Shown piece by piece: positions 25,919-33,944 of a stretch of DNA of 64,000 nt. The first letter of the stretch is position 1; every line of letters starts with the position of its first letter. The notes under the pieces are model-generated. The model was not told the DNA's origin. It did not search any database and worked only from the letters and a program-made list of their open reading frames with translations. Where the stretch lies: contig NZ_JBBPCL010000001.1 of assembly GCF_038039215.1 (NCBI RefSeq), positions 806,001 through 870,000 of the forward strand, written 5' to 3'. Source of the stretch: Pseudonocardia sp. T1-2H. GTDB taxonomy: Bacteria; Actinomycetota; Actinomycetes; Mycobacteriales; Pseudonocardiaceae. A program made the position numbers and the translations under genes.

Positions 25919-27229
25919 CTACATCGCGACTATGTCGAATTTCTGGTGCCCCATGCGATTCTCCTTCGCTCTGAGGTACCGCACGTTGTGTGGGTTTTCC
26001 GCGTAGGGGACTCCGACTTGTTCGACCACGGACAGCCCATGCTCGCGGAGCGCGACGCTCTTTGCTGGGTTGTTGCTGATGAGGCGAACGTTGTGGACAC
26101 CGAGATCGGCCAGGATGCCCGCAGCGTGCCCGTAGTCGCGGGCATCGACCGGTAGGCCCTGGACGACGTTGGCATCGACGGTGTCGAGGCCGTCATCCTG
26201 GAGGCTGTATGCGGTGATCTTGTTGGCCAGCCCGATTCCGCGGCCTTCGTGGCCTCGCAGGTAGATGACGGCGCCACAGCCTTCGCGGGTGATCGCGGCG
26301 AGCGCGTGCTCGAGCTGGGCGCCGCAGTCGCAGCGCAGCGAGCCGATGATGTCTCCGGTGAGACATTCGCTGTGTACCCGGACCAGGACACCATCTTCGG
26401 ATACCCCCTGTGCAGCGACGTCGCCGAGCACGATCGCCAGGTGCTCGGCGCCGTCGCGGGTGCGGTAGGCCGCGGCCTGAAAGTCGCCGAACACCGTGGG
26501 CAGCGCCGCCGTTGCGACTCGTCGCACCTCGGCACGCTCCGCGTCGCGGACCTTGATCAGGTCCGCGATCGTCAGGAAGGGCAGCCCGTGCTCCGCGGCG
26601 AACCGCTTGAGCGTGTCTCCGCGCGCCATATCACCGTCCTCGTCGATGATCTCGCTGATCACCGCGACTGGCGGGAGGTCGGTTCGGTGCAGGAGGTCGA
26701 CAGCGGCCTCCGTGTGCCCGGGACGGGTGAGCACTCCGCCCTCGCGGGCCTTCAGCGGGAAGATGTGGCCGGGCCGGGTGAACTCCGATGCAACAGCCGC
26801 CGGGTCGGCCAGGGCCTGCAGAGTCAGGGCTCGATCCTGTGCCGACACGCCCGTTCCGCAGCTGCCGTGGTCGACGGTGATCGTGAACGCGGTGCCGTGG
26901 GGGTCCGTGTTTTTCGGGACCATGTCCCCAAGCCCCAGCTCCCGAGCGCGGGCGGCAGGCATCGGAGCACACAGGATGCCGGTCGTGTGCCGCACCATGA
27001 AGGCCACCGCGTCCGCGGTTATCAGAGCGCCCGCCGCGATCAGATCGCCCTCGTTCTCGCGTTCATGGTCATCGGCGACTACGACCAGCCCACCTGACGC
27101 AAGCGCCTCGACGGCCGAACGCACTGCCTGAGCAGCACGCTCCAGCTCTCTGGTCTTACGGACCACCTGAGGAACCCACCCTTCGCGATGAATCGACCTG
27201 CACACGGCGACCACCTCGGCCTCCGTCAC
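25919..27229 (-). CDS. ribBA: bifunctional DHBP synthase / GTP cyclohydrolase II (RibBA)
   Basis: Two riboflavin-synthesis enzymes in one chain of about 436 residues. The N-terminal RibB half has DDHERENEGDLIAAG and TRPGHIFPL; the C-terminal RibA half has the zinc cysteines in SECLTGDIIGSLRCDCGA and the GTP-site motif RGHEGRGIGL. The start is uncertain; GTG 27229 (VTEAEVVAVCRSIH) gives the usual length. A RibBA copy at the head of an operon with LLM, OYE and flavin reductase genes suggests a pathway-specific flavin supply. I found no FMN riboswitch upstream. Confidence 0.9.
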   Translation of the reverse strand: MTEAEVVAVCRSIHREGWVPQVVRKTRELERAAQAVRSAVEALASGGLVVVADDHERENEGDLIAAGALITADAVAFMVRHTTGILCAPMPAARARELGLGDMVPKNTDPHGTAFTITVDHGSCGTGVSAQDRALTLQALADPAAVASEFTRPGHIFPLKAREGGVLTRPGHTEAAVDLLHRTDLPPVAVISEIIDEDGDMARGDTLKRFAAEHGLPFLTIADLIKVRDAERAEVRRVATAALPTVFGDFQAAAYRTRDGAEHLAIVLGDVAAQGVSEDGVLVRVHSECLTGDIIGSLRCDCGAQLEHALAAITREGCGAVIYLRGHEGRGIGLANKITAYSLQDDGLDTVDANVVQGLPVDARDYGHAAGILADLGVHNVRLISNNPAKSVALREHGLSVVEQVGVPYAENPHNVRYLRAKENRMGHQKFDIVAM

Positions 27230-27602
27230 AGGGGGTCGAGCTTCCTGACGAACTCGCCGCCCTGTGTCGGCCCGATCTTCCGGGCTACTTTGAACAAACG
27301 TCCAACATGGCGCCTGAGTCTGGCCTCCGCTCCTCGGCTTGTCAACGGGCCAATTGATCGGTACGCGCGCTCTCCAGCGGTGACGAAGCACCCGGCAGGC
27401 CGCTGGAGCTGCGTGTCTGGGCCCCCGAGGGTGCCGAGGGGTTACCGGCCCGTTTGCTCGGCAGGCCCGCACGCCATCCGGTAGTGGTTGCGGTAGGAGT
27501 CGGCCACCCAGCGAGTCTCCCGACGGGCCGTCCGGTCGGGTGAGCCCCCGGGCCGCGCTCCAGAGGCGCATCGTTCAGCCGCTCGACCTCTGCTTACCGG
27601 AT
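27230..27602. other. intergenic between divergent ribBA and module C
   Basis: No confident gene. The minus strand has a short stretch reading RETRWVADSYRNHYRMACGP that may be the end of a lost gene, but no family is recognised. Two LacI-type operators follow at 27603 and 27692. Confidence 0.4.
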
Positions 27603-27614
27603 GGAAACGTTCCT
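27603..27614. promoter_or_regulatory. LacI-type operator, upstream site of module C
   Basis: GGAAACGTTCCT, 78 bases before the operator at 27692. Two sites spaced by about 8.5 helical turns could allow looping by a LacI tetramer or dimer pair. Confidence 0.45.
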
Positions 27615-27691
27615 ACCTCTTGCCAGTTCTCGCCGACCTGGCTACTTTCGGCCGGTAGGGGCCGCGCACTGGCGGCATGTACGCCGTCAGC

Positions 27692-27703
27692 AGAAACGTT
27701 TAT
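27692..27703. promoter_or_regulatory. LacI-type operator, module C promoter
   Basis: AGAAACGTTTAT, 18 bases before the GTG of the glutamine-amidotransferase-like gene and just ahead of its ribosome site GAGAGGAGGG. This module keeps the intact LacI gene, so autoregulation is expected. Confidence 0.65.
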
Positions 27704-27720
27704 CACGAGAGGAGGGCACG

Positions 27721-28503
27721 TGCCCGACAACCTGAGCACATCCCCGCTGCGCGTCCTGGTCGCGGGTGAGTCCTGGATCAAGCACACGATCCACATGAAG
27801 GGTTTCGACCAGTTCCACTCCACCGAGTACGAGGAGGGGGCCGGCGTCTTCCTGGATTGCGTGCGGGCGGCGGGTCATGAGCTGACCTACGTGCGTGGTC
27901 ACGAGATCAGCGCGCTGTTCCCGAAGACGGCGGAGGCGCTGGACGCGTTCGACGTCGTGGTCATCTCCGACATCGGGTCGAACTCGTTCCTGTTGCCTGA
28001 TGAGACGTTCCTGCGCTCGGAGAAGTCCCCGAACAAGCTGGGCCTGGTGGCGGACTACGTCGGCCGCGGTGGTGGGTTGGTGATGATCGGGGGGTATCTG
28101 TCGTTCACCGGGATCGACGGCAAGGCGCGCTACGGGATGAGCCCGCTGGCGGACGTGCTGCCGGTGGACCTGATGCCCACCGACGATCGGGTTGAGATTT
28201 CCGACGGGCTGAAGGTGGATGTGTGCGACCCGGCCCATCCGGTGCTGGGCGGCACGCCGGGCGAGTGGCCGATGCTGCTGGGCTACAACCGGACCTTCCC
28301 GAAGGAGGGTTCCACCGTCGTCGCGCGGACCGGTGATGACCCGCTGCTGGTGGTGGGGGAGTACGGCCGGGGCCGTTCGGTGGCTTTCACCTCGGACCTC
28401 GCCCCACACTGGGCCCCGCCGGAGTTCGTGGAGTGGGAGCACTACGCGGCACTGTGGACGTCGATACTGTCCTGGGCCGCAGGCGGTCCCCGAGGTCAGT
28501 GAG
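27721..28503 (+). CDS. glutamine-amidotransferase-like protein (DUF1355 type), copy C
   Basis: A 260-residue protein that differs from the copy at 12421 by one residue that I can see (GTPGEWP against GTPAEWP). It has the same start (GTG after GAGAGGAGGG) and the same absence of a cysteine at the expected nucleophile site. It is first in a run with LacI, kinase and PRPP synthetase. The conserved linkage over three copies, one decayed, indicates that its job is tied to the ribose/PRPP genes. Its reaction is unknown. Confidence 0.82.
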
Positions 28504-28522
28504 AGTCCGAAGGGGACGTGAC

Positions 28523-29554
28523 GTGACACAGCCCGCCCGCAGGCGCAAACGGCCCACCATGAAGGACGTCGCCGAGCACGCCCGGGTGTCCGTGAGCACG
28601 GTGAGCTACGTGCTGAACGACTCCGGCCCGGTCGCCCCGGAGCGGCGCGACCGGGTGCTCGACGCCGTGCGCGTCCTGGAGTACTCACCGAACGAGTCCG
28701 CACGCAACCTTAAGCGGCGCAGCGTCTGCACCATCGGGATGATCGTGCCCGAGCTGACCAACCAGTTCTTCGCGATGGTCACCGAAGGTGTGCAGCGGGC
28801 CGCCTCGGCACGGGACGTCCTGGTGGTTCTGGTCGTGCCGGACGCCACCGAGAAGCCGGAAGAGAATCAGGCCGAGCTCCTGCGCAGCCAGCGCATCGAC
28901 GGCGTGATCTACCTGTCCGGGACCGGGTCCATGCCGGCGTCGATCTACGAGCTGGCCCGCTCCGGGCCGGTCGTGCTGGTCGACGAGCAGATCCCCGGGA
29001 TGGTCCTGCCTGCAGTGGTGTGCCAGGCCCGCAAGGGGGCCCGGGAAGTCGCGGCCCACGTCATGGAGCACGGGCACCGCAGGGTCGCGGTCATCGGCGG
29101 GCCGCCCAGCCTGTGGACGGCCCAGCAACGGTTGGCCGGGTACCGGGAGGCGTTCGCCGGGGCCGGGCTCGACCCGGACTCGGTGCACGTGTTCGCCGGT
29201 GACTACCGGCAGGCGTCCGGGCGCGAGCTCGCGGCGAAGGCCCTGGCCGCCGAGCCACGGCCGACTGCGCTGATCTGCATGAACGACTTGATGGCGATCG
29301 GGGCGATGGAGCATTGCCGCGAGGTGGGGCTCCGGGTGCCGGAGGACGTGAGCGTCGTCGGCTTCGACGATCTCCCGGTCTCGGCCTTGCTCACGCCGCG
29401 GTTGACCACCGTGCGTCAGCCCGCGTACGACATGGGCTTCCGGGCGGCGTCGGTTCTGTTCGACCTGCTGGAGAACGACGAGTCCGGCGCGATCGGCGAG
29501 CTTCCCGGCCACTGTCCAGGTGCGGGACTCTGTGTGTCCGCCGTCGGTGGTCGC
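28523..29554 (+). CDS. LacI-family transcriptional regulator, in frame with the kinase
   Basis: The LacI part is about 344 residues: a helix-turn-helix MKDVAEHARVSVSTVSYVLN, the hinge SPNESARNLKRR and a periplasmic-binding-protein-like sensor core with MNDLMAIGAMEHCREVGLRV and VSVVGFDDLP. It is the only complete LacI gene here and the likely repressor of the AGAAACGTTTCT-type sites. GTG 28523 is the start. The usual ending (VQVRDSV) lies in the +1-shifted frame and would stop at TGA 29556-29558, overlapping the kinase ATG. In the frame as read there is no stop, and the protein continues into the kinase for 661 residues in total. Confidence 0.85.
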
Positions 29555-30508
29555 ATGACGCCGCGGGTGGTGGTGGTCGGCGCGGTCAACGTCGACCTGG
29601 TGGTGCAGGCCGACCGGCTGCCGGGGCCGGGGGAGACCGTGGTCGGTCCAGGCGTCGAGCGGCATGGAGGCGGGAAGGGCGCGAACGCGGCGGTCGCCGC
29701 GGCCCGGGCCGGCGCCGAGGTCCGCTACTGCGGCGCGGTGGGTGCGGACGACACCGGGGCCGGTGCCCTGGCGGAGCTGCGCGCGGAGGGGATCGACGTC
29801 ACCGACGTGGCGGTGCTCGAGGGTGTCGCCACCGGCGTCGCCCTGATCGTCGTCGACGTGCAGGGGGAGAACCAGATCGCCGTGGGGGCCGGGGCGAACG
29901 CGGCCGTGGACCCGGCGGCGGTGCGCAAGGCCGTGGCGCGCTCGGCGGAGTGGGCGGGCTGTGTGCTGGTCAGCACCGAGATTCCGTCGGACGCGGTGGC
30001 CGCAGCGGTGGAGACCGCGGTGGCGCACGGGCTGGCGTGCGTGCTCAACCCGGCGCCGGTGACCCCCGGGCTGGTGGACCTGCTCGGGCTCGGCCCGGTC
30101 GTCACCCCCAACCGGTCGGAGCTGCGGGACCTGTACGCGCTGCTCGAGACCGGTGCGATCGATCCGGAGAGGACGACCGTGCCGGAGATGGCGGCCGCGG
30201 TGGCCGACCGGACGGGCGCGCCTGTCGTGGTGACCCTCGGCGGCGACGGCGTGCTGGTCATCGACCCCGAGCGGCAGGCGACGCCCCTGCCCGCCCCGCC
30301 CGCCACGGTCCGGGACACCACGGGCGCGGGCGACACCTTCAACGGGGTGCTCGCAGCCGCGCTGGCCGCCGGAGCCGCGGTCCCCGACGCCGCGGCCCGC
30401 GGCGTGGCGGCGGCCTCGCTGTCGGTCGGCGCGGTCGGGGCACGGGCCGGCATGCCGCACGCCCGGGCGATCGACGACGCGATCGCCCAGGGCGCGCCCA
30501 CGGGCTGA
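29555..30508 (+). CDS. PfkB-family carbohydrate kinase (ribokinase-like), copy C
   Basis: A 317-residue PfkB kinase with GGGKGANAAVAAARAG and DTTGAGDTFNG, close to the copy at 13362 but diverged around residues 195-215 (YALLETGAIDPERTT). ATG 29555 lies inside an open frame coming from the LacI gene. It may be made from its own ATG, as a LacI-kinase fusion, or both. A sugar kinase joined to a sugar-responsive repressor would be a direct sensor-enzyme link. PRPP synthetase follows after 42 bases. Confidence 0.87.
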   Translation: MTPRVVVVGAVNVDLVVQADRLPGPGETVVGPGVERHGGGKGANAAVAAARAGAEVRYCGAVGADDTGAGALAELRAEGIDVTDVAVLEGVATGVALIVVDVQGENQIAVGAGANAAVDPAAVRKAVARSAEWAGCVLVSTEIPSDAVAAAVETAVAHGLACVLNPAPVTPGLVDLLGLGPVVTPNRSELRDLYALLETGAIDPERTTVPEMAAAVADRTGAPVVVTLGGDGVLVIDPERQATPLPAPPATVRDTTGAGDTFNGVLAAALAAGAAVPDAAARGVAAASLSVGAVGARAGMPHARAIDDAIAQGAPTG

Positions 30509-30550
30509 TCCACCGCAGTTCTTCCACTACCTCCACGAAAGGGTGGATCC

Positions 30551-31543
30551 ATGACGGCGTCGCTACAGCGGGGCTACGACAAGCGGCTGATGCTGTTCTC
30601 CGGTCGGGCGAATCCCGTCCTGGCCGAGGAGATCGCCCGCCAGCTCGGTGTCGACCTCGGCCCGATCACGCTCAAGACCTTCTCCAACGACGAGATGTAC
30701 TGCCGGTTCGACGAGTCGATCCGCGGTGCGGACGTCTTCCTCGTCCAACCCATGTGCGCCAACCCGGCCGCCGGGGTCAACGCCAACGACGCGCTGCTCG
30801 AGCTGCTGGTCATGGTGGACGCGGCGGTCGGGGCGAGCGCCCACCGGGTGATCGCGGTGACCCCCTGGTACGGCTATTCGCGGCAGGACAAGAAGTCCGC
30901 CCCGCGGGAGCCGATCTCGGCGCGGATGGTCGCGCGCACGCTCGAGGCGGTCGGCGTGGACCGGGTGTTGACCATGGACCTGCATGCGGGGCAGCTGCAG
31001 GGGTTCTTCGGAATACCCGTCGACCACATGACCGCGCTGATGATGCTTGCCGACCACTTCGCCGGCCTGGACGACGATCTTGTGGTGGTCGCGCCGGACG
31101 CGGGCCGGGTCAAGCTGAACAAGCAGTTCGCGACCCGGATGGGCGCCGGGCTCGCGATCCTGGACAAGGAGCGACCCGCCCAGCAGGTGGCCGAGATCGG
31201 GCACGTGATCGGGGACGTGCGAGGGAAGACCGCGATCATCGTCGACGACATCATCGACACCGCGGGCACGTTGCGCGCCGCGGGGGAGGCGGTGTCCCGG
31301 GCCGGTGCGCGGCGGGTGTTCGCCGCGGCGACGCACCCGGTGTTCAGCGGCCGGGCCTACGAGAACCTCGCGGCCTCGCCGTTCGAGCGGATCGTCGTCA
31401 CCGACACCATCCCGCTCCGCCCGGGCGCGCCGTCGACGATCGACGTCGTATCCTGCGCCCCGCTGCTCGCCGACTCCATCCGCCGGATCTTCACCGACGA
31501 CTCGGTCAGCGAGGTCTTCGGCGGCAAGAACCACCTCTTCTAG
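30551..31543 (+). CDS. prs: ribose-phosphate diphosphokinase (PRPP synthetase), copy C
   Basis: A 330-residue PRPP synthetase with the same motifs as copy B: YSRQDKKSAPREPISAR, VAPDAGRVKLNKQF and DDIIDTAGT. The only visible protein difference is a short stretch near residue 75 (CANPAAGV against CGNPETGV). ATG 30551 follows GAAAGGGTGGATCC. Two intact copies within 16 kb suggest strong demand for PRPP or recent amplification. Confidence 0.93.
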   Translation: MTASLQRGYDKRLMLFSGRANPVLAEEIARQLGVDLGPITLKTFSNDEMYCRFDESIRGADVFLVQPMCANPAAGVNANDALLELLVMVDAAVGASAHRVIAVTPWYGYSRQDKKSAPREPISARMVARTLEAVGVDRVLTMDLHAGQLQGFFGIPVDHMTALMMLADHFAGLDDDLVVVAPDAGRVKLNKQFATRMGAGLAILDKERPAQQVAEIGHVIGDVRGKTAIIVDDIIDTAGTLRAAGEAVSRAGARRVFAAATHPVFSGRAYENLAASPFERIVVTDTIPLRPGAPSTIDVVSCAPLLADSIRRIFTDDSVSEVFGGKNHLF

Positions 31544-31686
31544 GCGTACCTCGGTGTTCGTGCGGGTCAACTTCGTGCGCGGCCTCGGTGCTGGAGGCCT
31601 CTCCGGCGGCTGGTCACGCCGGCTGCGGTCACCTGATGGAAACACGGCGCCCCTTGGCGCGCCGTCGGCACCTCGCTTCAATTCCT

Positions 31687-31698
31687 AGAAACGTTTAT
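31687..31698. promoter_or_regulatory. LacI-type operator before the truncated LLM start
   Basis: AGAAACGTTTAT, in the same position as the operator at 15387. The sequence after it (GAGGAGAGATGACATGGCAC) matches the LLM leader, but the gene is lost after the first codons. Confidence 0.6.
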
Positions 31699-31728
31699 AT
31701 GTCTGCCCGCCGTCGAGGAGAGATGACA

Positions 31729-31770
31729 TGGCACAGCACGTGAGGCTCCTGTTGGACGGATTGATCTAGG
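31729..31770 (+). pseudogene. LLM gene 5' stub
   Basis: ATGGCAC equals the first bases of the LLM gene at 15427, with the same ribosome site. After that, similarity ends; the frame reads MAQHVRLLLDGLI and stops. Module C therefore once ended with an LLM gene as module B does. Confidence 0.6.
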
Positions 31771-31796
31771 CAATCGCCCGTCTACCAGGAGCTTCA
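31741..31796. repeat. imperfect inverted repeat at the LLM break point
   Basis: TGAGGCTCCTGTTGGACGG (31741-31759) and CCGTCTACCAGGAGCTTCA (31778-31796) pair at 16 of 19 positions around an 18-base loop. It lies just after the LLM stub and looks like abutted insertion-sequence ends or a small non-autonomous element. Confidence 0.5.
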
Positions 31797-31882
31797 CTCA
31801 TTCGTGGTCACGCCACGCCGAACATGCACTGACCTGCCCCTCCGTTAGCCTGGCAAAGGCTGAGTGTCAGTCAATACTAACA

Positions 31883-32281
31883 ATGTTTCGCCCGAAGCTT
31901 CCGAATGAAACCTGTACATCTATAGGGAGAATTGCGAGTCAGCTTCTGGGAAACGCCCTCACGGCCGAGCTCGAGTGGGCGCCGAAGGACGAGACGACGA
32001 CGATTCGCACGGGAGCCCGGTTCTTGGACAGCTTCGCCACCGGCACGGCGGTCGACGTCTGGGGAGCGGAGACGGGGCAGATCGAGGGCACGTCGACCGA
32101 CGAGATCTTCGTGGTGATCGAGGGCAAGGCCCAAGTCACCTTCCACAGCACCGGCGAGACAATCGTCATCGGGCCGGGAGACATCGTTCGGTTGTTCGCA
32201 GGCCAGTCGAACACCTGGCGGACGATCGAGCAGCTCCGCAAGGTCTCCTTCTACGTGCCACCAGTCGCGACCGGGTCCTGA
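31883..32281 (+). CDS. small cupin-domain protein, original start codon lost
   Basis: A cupin paralogue of the gene at 8842 with DEIFVVIEGKAQVTFHSTGE and VIGPGDIVRLFAGQSNTWR. The 8842 gene starts at GTG in CTGTGAGCCAG; here the same place reads TTGCGAGTCAG, so the GTG has become GCG. ATG 31883 gives a 17-residue extension with no good ribosome site, while ATT 31931 after AGGGAGA would be a rare start. Expression may be reduced. A strong hairpin follows the stop. Confidence 0.72.
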   Translation: MFRPKLPNETCTSIGRIASQLLGNALTAELEWAPKDETTTIRTGARFLDSFATGTAVDVWGAETGQIEGTSTDEIFVVIEGKAQVTFHSTGETIVIGPGDIVRLFAGQSNTWRTIEQLRKVSFYVPPVATGS

Positions 32282-32299
32282 GCGAACGCGCCACCCTGG

Positions 32300-32327
32300 G
32301 GGGCGGTGGCCGCGTGGCCACCGCCCC
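32300..32327 (+). terminator. hairpin terminator after cupin gene
   Basis: GGGGCGGTGGCC, loop GCGT, GGCCACCGCCCC: a perfect 12-bp stem 19 bases after the cupin stop. It has no T run. It probably ends the module C transcript. Confidence 0.7.
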
Positions 32328-32337
32328 TGTGAGCGGC

Positions 32338-32637
32338 TCAGTGGGAACGCTGATCGTCCTGCGCGGCCGGGTACTCGCTGTCGAGGGTGGCCGTCCAACT
32401 CGCGAGCAGGGTGAGGACATCCGCGGAGGAGCTTCCGGGCTCGACGTACACGGCCACGTCGAGCCCCGGGATCGGCAGGAAGCGGCATCGTCTCGTAAGC
32501 GATCTCGATGTCGCCGACCACGGGCTGGTGGAAGCGCGGCCGGCGTGGGTGCGCAGCATGTCGACCACGTTGTCGGGGAGCTCGTCCCAGCGGCTGGGTC
32601 CCGGTGCCCCCGCCCCTCAGGAGGCCGGGCGGGCAGC
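32338..32637 (-). pseudogene. MmyB-type helix-turn-helix regulator, C-terminal remnant
   Basis: Minus-strand pieces read VVDMLRTHAGR, then in another frame FHQPVVGDIEIAYETM, and finally LTLLASWTATLDSEY. These are in the order seen in the ligand-binding domain of MmyB-like XRE regulators of actinobacteria. The frame is broken at least once and the DNA-binding half is not seen. Confidence 0.55.
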
Positions 32638-32639
32638 CG

Positions 32640-33309
32640 GGCATAGCCGCCACCGGCCGGTCCCCCACGGGCGCCCAAGCCTCCTCGGCGTGCTGGCCGT
32701 GCACGGCCTACCGGGAATCGCCGCACCGAAGAGCTCAACCGCCTGGCCGGCCAGCTCGACGAGGCCCCGACCACCCTGCGCCGGGAGGACAACGCCCCGG
32801 TCAACTGACCGGCCCTCACCGCCGCCCAGGTGGCCTCGTCCTGACTTGGGCTCAACGTCACCCCGTTGAGGTCGCAGAACACCCAGGTGGCCAGCCAGCC
32901 CAGGCGCTTGTTGCAGCATCCGATGGCCGTCAAACTCCTGGTGCGGGAGCGCCAGGTATGTCCGGGTGAGTACCGGAGAACAGGTGGAGTCCGGCGCCGG
33001 CCTGGACGCTCAGCGCGACGCCCTTATGGCAGAAATCCCCACTCACGCCGGTCAGCCTGCCAACGGCGGCAACATCGGCGATCTGCACGAGCCGGCGCAC
33101 CCTCTCACGCGCCGGATTGGCGTACCGAACCCGGCAACCCACGACGCGGAAACAGCACTCTCTCCCGATCCCGCGGAAGGACCACCGCATGCCCACCGAG
33201 CGACCCCCACGGACGCCGCTGCCCAGCGACCAGGCTGCGGCCCTAGGCCGTGTTTAGACGTCGTTTCAGAAGTGGTGGGCCCGGGCCTGCCGCCGCTGAC
33301 GGAGCTGAC
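32640..33309. other. scar region, no intact gene
   Basis: A plus-strand stretch (about 32728-32808) reads EELNRLAGQLDEAPTTLRRE and looks like a regulator or transposase coiled-coil tail. A short frame at 33189 begins MPTERPPRTPLPSDQ and stops at TAG 33244, next to GGCCGTGTTTAGACG (33245-33259), which resembles an insertion-sequence end. Nothing here is a convincing gene. Confidence 0.4.
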
Positions 33310-33320
33310 AGCATCGGCGC

Positions 33321-33914
33321 ATGCCCGCGCCTCGCGTGACTGCGAAGACGAAGATCTTCGAGTTCGAGATCGTGTTGGAGGAGGTCCAGCCGCCGGTCCG
33401 GCGCCGCGTGCAGGTCCCGGGCGAGGTGAACCTGGCCGTGCTGCATGAGGTGGTGCAGTCGGCGATGGGCTGGACCAACTCGCATCTGCACGAGTTCGAG
33501 ATCGGCGGGCGCCGCTACGGGGTCCCGGACCCGGACTGGGACGGCCAGCAGGTCACCGACGAGGCCAAGGGCAAGCTGTTCCGCCTGGTCAAGCCCGGTG
33601 ACCGGTTCGGCTACCTGTACGACTTCGGCGACAACTGGACCCACCAGCTCACCGTGGAGAAGATCGTCTCGCCGGAGCCGGGTGTGCGCTATCCGCGGTG
33701 TGTGTCCGGGCAGGGGGCCTGCCTGCCGGAGGACGTCGGGGGCCCCTGGGGCTACGAGGAGTTCCAGGCCGTGGCGGCCGACCCGTCGCATCCCGAGCAT
33801 GACGAGCGCCTCGAGTGGGCCGGCGGACAGTTCGACCCGCACCGCTTCGACCTCGACGAGGCCGATCGGGCCCTGGAGTGGCTGGCCTGGCGGCCGCTCA
33901 CCTCCCTGTCATAG
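33321..33914 (+). CDS. plasmid pRiA4b ORF-3 family protein
   Basis: A 197-residue protein of the pRiA4b ORF-3 family. Conserved blocks are IVLEEVQPPVRRRVQVPGE, SHLHEFEIGGRRYGVPDPDW, and FGYLYDFGDNWTHQLTVEKI. The family is linked to plasmids and insertion sequences; its role is not known. ATG 33321 starts MPAPRVTAKTKIFEFEIV. Next to it lie transposase fragments, so it is probably a passenger gene. Confidence 0.85.
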   Translation: MPAPRVTAKTKIFEFEIVLEEVQPPVRRRVQVPGEVNLAVLHEVVQSAMGWTNSHLHEFEIGGRRYGVPDPDWDGQQVTDEAKGKLFRLVKPGDRFGYLYDFGDNWTHQLTVEKIVSPEPGVRYPRCVSGQGACLPEDVGGPWGYEEFQAVAADPSHPEHDERLEWAGGQFDPHRFDLDEADRALEWLAWRPLTSLS

Positions 33915-33944
33915 AGCGCGGCGAAAGCGGCGCCGGAAGCGCCG

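Larger units (their letters stand above)
27709..31544 (+). repeat. long direct repeat, copy C
   Basis: Full-length version of the repeat at 12409-15334. Recombination between the copies would delete the 15 kb between them. Third-codon differences are scattered over the first gene; the PRPP synthetase gene is almost identical. Confidence 0.9.

Noticed and set aside
27230..27560. FMN riboswitch upstream of ribBA
   Set aside because: The conserved core (AGGGGGC-type start, ACCGGCGGT, CCGAC-GT elements) is not present on the minus strand in this interval.
29314..31743. 809-codon plus-strand frame over the kinase and PRPP synthetase genes
   Set aside because: Arg/Gly/Ala-rich out-of-frame translation of the kinase and PRPP synthetase, with no conserved motifs.
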